Of a stretch of 64,000 nucleotides of DNA, positions 60,160 through 64,000 are shown in pieces. The stretch spans positions 9,559,501 to 9,623,500 of the forward strand of contig NZ_CP096255.1 in NCBI RefSeq assembly GCF_011516635.5, in the 5' to 3' direction. This stretch comes from Bradyrhizobium barranii subsp. apii (GTDB lineage: Bacteria; Pseudomonadota; Alphaproteobacteria; Rhizobiales; Xanthobacteraceae). How positions within the stretch are numbered: the first letter of the stretch is position 1; each line of letters starts with the position of its first letter. The translations under genes were made by a program, and so were the position numbers. The notes beneath the pieces were generated by a model. That model had not been told where the DNA came from, made no database searches, and saw only the letters and a list, made by a program, of their open reading frames with translations.

Positions 60160-61359
60160 ATGAGCGAATCTGAAGCCGCCGATCTCGAACAATTCCGCGA
60201 GCAAACGCGCGCCTGGCTGGAAGCCAACTGCCCGCCGGAGATGCGCAAGCCCGTGACCTCGGACAGCGACGTGTTCTGGGGCGGGCGCAATACGAAATTC
60301 GCGTCCGAGCCGCAGCGCCTCTGGTTCGAGCGCATGCGCGACAAGGGCTGGACCGTGCCGGACTGGCCTAGGGAATATGGCGGCGGTGGCCTCAGCGCTG
60401 CCGAGCACAAAGTGCTGCGCGCCGAGATGGCCAGGATGGGCGCGCGTCCGCCGCTGTCGAGCTTCGGCATCTGGATGCTGGGGCCGGCGCTGCTCAAATA
60501 CGGCAACGAGGCGCAGAAGAAGGAGCACCTGCCTGACATCGCGGCGGGCCTGATCCGCTGGTGCCAGGGCTATTCCGAGCCGAACGCCGGCTCTGATCTC
60601 GCCTCGCTCCAGACCCGCGCCGAAAGCGACGGCGACGATTTCGTCATCACGGGCTCTAAGATCTGGACGTCCTATGCCAACTACGCCGACTGGATCTTCT
60701 GCCTGGTCCGCACCGATCCCGCGGCGAAGAAGCATGACGGCATCAGCTTCATCCTGTTCGACATGGCCTCGAAGGGCGTGACGACCAAGCCGATCCTGCT
60801 GATCTCGGGCTATTCGCCGTTCTGCGAAACCTTCTTCGACGGTGTTCGCGTGCCGAAGTCGCAATCGGTCGGCACGGTCGACCGCGGTTGGGACGTCGCA
60901 AAATATCTGCTCCAGCATGAGCGCGCGATGATATCAGGCATGGGCGAGCGCGGCGTCGGCCGGCCGCTCGGCCAGATCGCGGCGGATTCCGTCGGCACCG
61001 ATGCACAAGGCAAGCTCGACGATTCCATGCTGCGTGGCCGGATCGCGAGCTTCGACGTCGACGAGGCCGCGCTCGCCGCTTGCGCCGAACGTGCGGTCGA
61101 TCTCGCCAAGGCCGGCCAGGCGCATCCGGCGTTCTCGTCCGCGATGAAGTACTACGGCACCGAGCTCAACAAGCGCCGCCACGAGATCCTGATGTCGGCC
61201 GGTGGCGTCAACGCGCTGGAATGGGAGAGCGAGCGCTCCAGGCAGGGCGCCCGCCCGCGCGCCTGGCTGCGCACCAAGGCCAACTCGATCGAGGGCGGCA
61301 CGACGGAGGTGATGCTCGGCATCGTCGCCAAGCGCATCCTGGATTTGCCGGGAGCGTGA
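60160..61359 (+). CDS. Acyl-CoA dehydrogenase, catalytic-type subunit
   Basis: A 399-residue acyl-CoA dehydrogenase. N-terminal helical domain with WTVPDWPREYGGGGLS, flavin/substrate region GYSEPNAGSDLASLQT and SKIWTSYANYADW, C-terminal region with NSIEGGTTEVMLG, where the Glu of IEGG is the likely base. GGAAACGACC precedes ATG 60160; TTG/ATG codons at 60145 and 60148 are less well placed. The next gene, across a 204-bp gap filled by a repeat, encodes a related protein without this glutamate. The pair may form a heteromeric enzyme, as for PimCD and steroid-degrading FadE pairs. Confidence 0.9.
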   Translation: MSESEAADLEQFREQTRAWLEANCPPEMRKPVTSDSDVFWGGRNTKFASEPQRLWFERMRDKGWTVPDWPREYGGGGLSAAEHKVLRAEMARMGARPPLSSFGIWMLGPALLKYGNEAQKKEHLPDIAAGLIRWCQGYSEPNAGSDLASLQTRAESDGDDFVITGSKIWTSYANYADWIFCLVRTDPAAKKHDGISFILFDMASKGVTTKPILLISGYSPFCETFFDGVRVPKSQSVGTVDRGWDVAKYLLQHERAMISGMGERGVGRPLGQIAADSVGTDAQGKLDDSMLRGRIASFDVDEAALAACAERAVDLAKAGQAHPAFSSAMKYYGTELNKRRHEILMSAGGVNALEWESERSRQGARPRAWLRTKANSIEGGTTEVMLGIVAKRILDLPGA

Positions 61360-61376
61360 GGCACGCTCTCACCACA

Positions 61377-61529
61377 CGTCATTCCGGGGCGCGCGACTTG
61401 TCCGCCGAAGCTCGAAGAGCGAAGGCGGAAGCGTGAGCTAAGATGCGCAATTGCGCATCTGAGAATCCATAACCACCAATCGGGAGTATGGATTCCGGGC
61501 CTGGCCCTTCGGGCCATCCCGGAATGACG
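61377..61529. repeat. Palindromic intergenic repeat, variant of family C
   Basis: CGTCATTCCGGGGCGCGCGA opens, AATCCATAACCACCAATCGG is central, and GGCCATCCCGGAATGACG closes it. It lies between the two dehydrogenase genes of the putative pair. Confidence 0.82.
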
Positions 61530-61563
61530 CAGACAAAATAGATTTCGCATCGGAAACACGCAC

Positions 61564-62703
61564 ATGGCCCTCGTCCTCACCGAAGAACAATCGATGCTCC
61601 GCGACTCAGCGCGCGGGCTGATCAGCGACAAGGCGCCGGTGTCGCACCTGCGATCCCTGCGCGACGCCAAGGATCCCACCGGCTTCTCCAAGGAGCTGTG
61701 GCATTCCTTCGCCGAGATGGGCTTTGCCGGCCTCCTGGTGCCGGAAGAGTTCGGCGGCAGCGGCCTTGGCTTCATGGAGGCCGGCATCGTGATGGAGGAG
61801 ATCGGCCGCACCTTGATGCCGTCGCCGTTCCTCGCCACCAGCGTGGTCGCGGCCTCGGCCCTGAACCGCGGCGGCAATGCCGCGCAGAAGTCGGAGCACC
61901 TGCCGAAAATTTCCAACGGCTCGCTGCTCGCGACGCTCGCGATCGACGAAGGCGCCAAGCATCGCCCGCTCCAGACCAGCCTGCAGGCGGTGCGCGCCGG
62001 CAACGGCTTCAAGCTCAGCGGCGCCAAGGCGCTGGTCGTCGACGGTCACGTCGCGGACCTGTTCATCGTCGCGGCGCGTACCGCTGGCGCCGCCGGCGAG
62101 CGTGAAGGGCTGACGCTGTTCCTGGTCAACCCCAAGGCCAAGGGCGTTGCGATCGAGCGCACCATCATGGTCGATGCGCACAACGCGGCACGGATCGAGC
62201 TTGCCAATGTCGAGGTCAACGCCGATAGCGTGCTCGGCGAGGTCGATCAGGGTGCAGCGCTGCTCGACGGCGTGCTCGACATCGGCCGCGGCGCGGTCGC
62301 CGCCGAGATGGTGGGCCTGAGCGAAGAAGTCTTCAACCGCACCGTCGAGTACCTCAAGAACAGAAAGCAGTTCGGCAAGCTGATCGGCGAATTCCAGGCG
62401 CTGCAGCACCGCGCCGCCGAGCTCTATGTCGACATCGAGATAACCCGCGCCGCCACGATGAAGGCGCTGCAGGCACTGGATGCCGACGTCGCCAAGGCCG
62501 CATCAAGCGTCGCCGTGGCCAAGGCCCGCGCCGGCGCCACCGCCACGCGCGCGGTGCAGGAGGGCGTGCAGATGCATGGCGGCATGGGCATGACCGACCA
62601 GTTCGACATCGGCTTCTTCATGAAGCGTGCACGCGTGTGCGAGGAGCTGTTCGGCGATGCGAACTACCACACCGAGCAGCTGGCAAGGGCGCGCGGGTAT
62701 TGA
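61564..62703 (+). CDS. Acyl-CoA dehydrogenase family protein, probable non-catalytic partner
   Basis: A 379-residue protein with the acyl-CoA dehydrogenase fold: N-terminal MALVLTEEQSMLRDSARGLI, middle domain SGAKALVVDGHVADL, and C-terminal RKQFGKLIGEFQALQH and QMHGGMGMTDQFDIGFFMKR. The C-terminal base motif EGGT is absent; that region reads RARVCEELFGDANY. The alternative isovaleryl-type position reads DIGRGAVAAEM, also without Glu. Such small subunits join a catalytic partner in alpha2beta2 enzymes. The start has no strong ribosome site but fits family length. Confidence 0.88.
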   Translation: MALVLTEEQSMLRDSARGLISDKAPVSHLRSLRDAKDPTGFSKELWHSFAEMGFAGLLVPEEFGGSGLGFMEAGIVMEEIGRTLMPSPFLATSVVAASALNRGGNAAQKSEHLPKISNGSLLATLAIDEGAKHRPLQTSLQAVRAGNGFKLSGAKALVVDGHVADLFIVAARTAGAAGEREGLTLFLVNPKAKGVAIERTIMVDAHNAARIELANVEVNADSVLGEVDQGAALLDGVLDIGRGAVAAEMVGLSEEVFNRTVEYLKNRKQFGKLIGEFQALQHRAAELYVDIEITRAATMKALQALDADVAKAASSVAVAKARAGATATRAVQEGVQMHGGMGMTDQFDIGFFMKRARVCEELFGDANYHTEQLARARGY

Positions 62704-62710
62704 TCTCTAA

Positions 62711-62830
62711 CCCCACATGGTGAGGAGCCGCGCGCTTGCGCGGCGTCTCGAACCATGAAGGCCCCCGCTGCTGCATCTCGGCCTTTCATCCTTCGAGACG
62801 CGCGCAAGGCGCGTTCCTCAGGATGAGGGG
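62711..62830. repeat. Palindromic intergenic repeat, family E
   Basis: CCCCACATGGTGAGGAGCCG with CGTCTCGAACCATGAAGGCC mirrors GGCCTTTCATCCTTCGAGAC and CCTCAGGATGAGGGG. It occupies the start of the 435-bp gap after the dehydrogenase gene. Confidence 0.85.
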
Positions 62831-62895
62831 AGAGGGCGCTCATCCGGGGCTACGGACTTCATGTGAAGCGCGAGGACGTGCGCCTCGCCCTCGGT

Positions 62896-62997
62896 GTCGT
62901 CGCCCGGCATGACCGGGCGACCCAGTACGCCGCGGCCCCTCCGGATACGATTAACGTCTCGGAATACTGGATCGCCCGGTCAAGCCGGGCGATGACA
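62896..62997. repeat. Palindromic intergenic repeat, family F
   Basis: TCGCCCGGCATGACCGGGCG and CCCAGTACGCCGC mirror ACTGGATCGCCCGGTCAAGC and CGGGCGATGACA. It is the second of three repeat elements packed before the IS630 element. Confidence 0.85.
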
Positions 62998-63029
62998 GTT
63001 GAGTGTGTGGAGAAAGTTTGCCCCAAGCT

Positions 63030-63046
63030 CCGTCATGGCCGGGCTA
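63030..63046. repeat. Truncated family B repeat at the IS630 left edge
   Basis: CCGTCATGGCCGGGCTA is the first arm of family B, cut after a TA dinucleotide. The insertion sequence starts immediately after it. Confidence 0.75.
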
Positions 63047-63138
63047 GAGCATTTTCCGACCGGAAAGAATCGGGTGGGGATTCCCAAAACGGCGCGAGTC
63101 AGATTCAAGCTGCATGCTGGCGAGGGAGGCCAGCATGT

Positions 63139-63522
63139 ATGGCCAGGGCGCTTTCGGTTGATCTTCGCCAAAGGGTGGTAGCCGCGATTGACGGTGGCAT
63201 GTCCTGTCGACAGGCTGCTGAGCGCTTTGGTGTCAGCGCGGCCAGTGCGATCCGCTGGCGCGCTCGCCTCAAGAAAGTTGGCGACATCGTTCCTAAACGC
63301 CAGGGCGGTGACCGCAAATCGCAGCGCATCGAAGCGCATTCGCAATTGATTCTGGAGGCGGTGACAGCGAGGCCGGATATCACGCTTGCCGAGTTGCGAG
63401 AACTGTTGAAACGTCATGGAATATCGACTGGCATCGCGTCGCTCTGGCGTTTTTTCCAGCGCAGAAAGATCACACTTAAAAAAAGACAGCGCACGCCGCC
63501 GAGCAACGGCGCGGCGATATAA
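63139..63522 (+). CDS. IS630 transposase, frame A (DNA-binding part)
   Basis: A 127-residue product read from ATG 63139. It has a helix-turn-helix of the IS630 type (SVDLRQRVVAAIDGGMSCRQ, then AAERFGVSAASAIRW) and a second DNA-binding section (DITLAELRELLKRHGI). It stops in frame at 63522. The full transposase needs a shift into the -1 frame at the A7 run 63478-63484. Without it the product would only bind the ends. Confidence 0.88.
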   Translation: MARALSVDLRQRVVAAIDGGMSCRQAAERFGVSAASAIRWRARLKKVGDIVPKRQGGDRKSQRIEAHSQLILEAVTARPDITLAELRELLKRHGISTGIASLWRFFQRRKITLKKRQRTPPSNGAAI

Positions 63523-64000
63523 ATGCCGCACGTGAGGAGTGGTTCGAAGGGCAAATCGACCTTGACCCTGAGCGTCTCGTCTTCATCGACGAAACCAGCG
63601 CCAACACCAAAATGGCGCGGCGTTACGGGCGCTCGCCACGCGGCGAGCGATGTCGTGCAGCTATCCCACACGGACATTGGAAGACGACGACGTTCACCGC
63701 TGGATTGCGCTCCGACGGTCTGATCGCGCCGCTTGTTCTGGACGGTCCAATGGATGGCGACGCTTTCCTGGCCTACGTCGAGCAATTGCTCGCCCCATCG
63801 CTGCGGCCGGGCGATACCGTTATCATGGACAACTTGCCCGCTCACAAGGTCCATGGCGTTCGAGAGGCCATCCAGGCGGTCGGAGCTAGCCTGCTCTATC
63901 TTCCGCCCTACAGTCCAGACTTCAACCCGATTGAAATGGCCTTCTCCAAACTGAAAGCGCTGTTGCGGGCCGCCGCAGCCCGCACCATGCCCGATCTCTG
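63477..64000 (+). CDS. IS630 transposase, frame B (DDE catalytic part), cut by window end
   Basis: The -1 frame opens at the A7 run and remains open to the window end. It encodes the DDE nuclease: first Asp in RLVFIDETSANTKMARRYG, second Asp in DTVIMDNLPAHK, Glu in FNPIEMAFSKLK. It has no good start of its own, consistent with expression as an A-B fusion by programmed -1 frameshifting. About 170 residues are visible. Confidence 0.87.

Larger units (their letters stand above)
63047..64000 (+). mobile_element. IS630-family insertion sequence, left part
   Basis: The element begins GAGCATTTTCCGAC directly after TA, the dinucleotide IS630 elements target and duplicate. It carries two overlapping transposase frames joined by an A7 slippery site. 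The right end, its inverted repeat and the second TA are outside the window. Confidence 0.82.

Overview
This is a GC-rich alphaproteobacterial chromosome segment, most likely from Bradyrhizobium or a close Nitrobacteraceae relative. The basis is codon bias, the dense acyl-CoA and ABC-transporter gene content, and at least seven families of long imperfect intergenic palindromes of the kind common in Bradyrhizobium genomes. Genus is inferred from gene content; no rRNA or tRNA gene was seen. About 54 protein genes are called. Many start codons were moved downstream of the longest open frame, using ribosome-binding sites, signal peptides or family lengths.

Layout. 1-9.0 kb: a truncated NDP-forming acyl-CoA synthetase, two family-2 glycosyltransferases, a class-GN sortase with its LPKTA-tailed VIT/VWA target, an XRE regulator, and a branched-chain amino-acid type binding protein. 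9.1-19.8 kb: acyl-CoA catabolism (AMP-dependent ligase, two acyl-CoA dehydrogenases, a GST, an AraC regulator, a BKACE enzyme and a two-subunit biotin-dependent acyl-CoA carboxylase). 20.0-26.3 kb: a CREST/ceramidase-like membrane protein and a complete five-gene oligopeptide-type ABC transporter. 26.5-27.6 kb: an IS110 element. 27.8-30.5 kb: a second AMP ligase and an iron-type alcohol dehydrogenase. 31-35.4 kb: an RND efflux pair. 35.6-46.5 kb: a lone binding protein, MAPEG, an AttEFGH-like ABC/secreted-lipocalin set, two MFS carriers and a D-aminoacylase-like amidohydrolase. 46.6-52.8 kb: sulfur oxidation (soxX-soxY-soxZ-soxA-soxK-soxB-dsrE on the minus strand, then a persulfide dioxygenase/rhodanese fusion). 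53-62.7 kb: a DUF938 methyltransferase, an S9 peptidase, two MFS carriers, VOC and CMD-family proteins, and an acyl-CoA dehydrogenase pair. 63 kb to the end: an IS630 element cut by the window edge.

Most notable system. The 1.1-kb IS110 element carries, between its left end and its transposase gene, a readable bridge RNA with two guide-bearing internal loops. One loop matches the interrupted palindromic repeat. The other matches the element's own joined ends. Both sets of guides share a CC core, and removing the element restores the repeat. Two empty perfect 13-nt target sites lie 10 kb away. The recombinase appears to lack the conserved serine, so the copy may be dead or helped in trans.

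The sox cluster has no soxCD in view and encodes a monoheme-type SoxA, so it probably feeds incomplete thiosulfate oxidation. The nearby persulfide dioxygenase and DsrE protein fit sulfane-sulfur handling.
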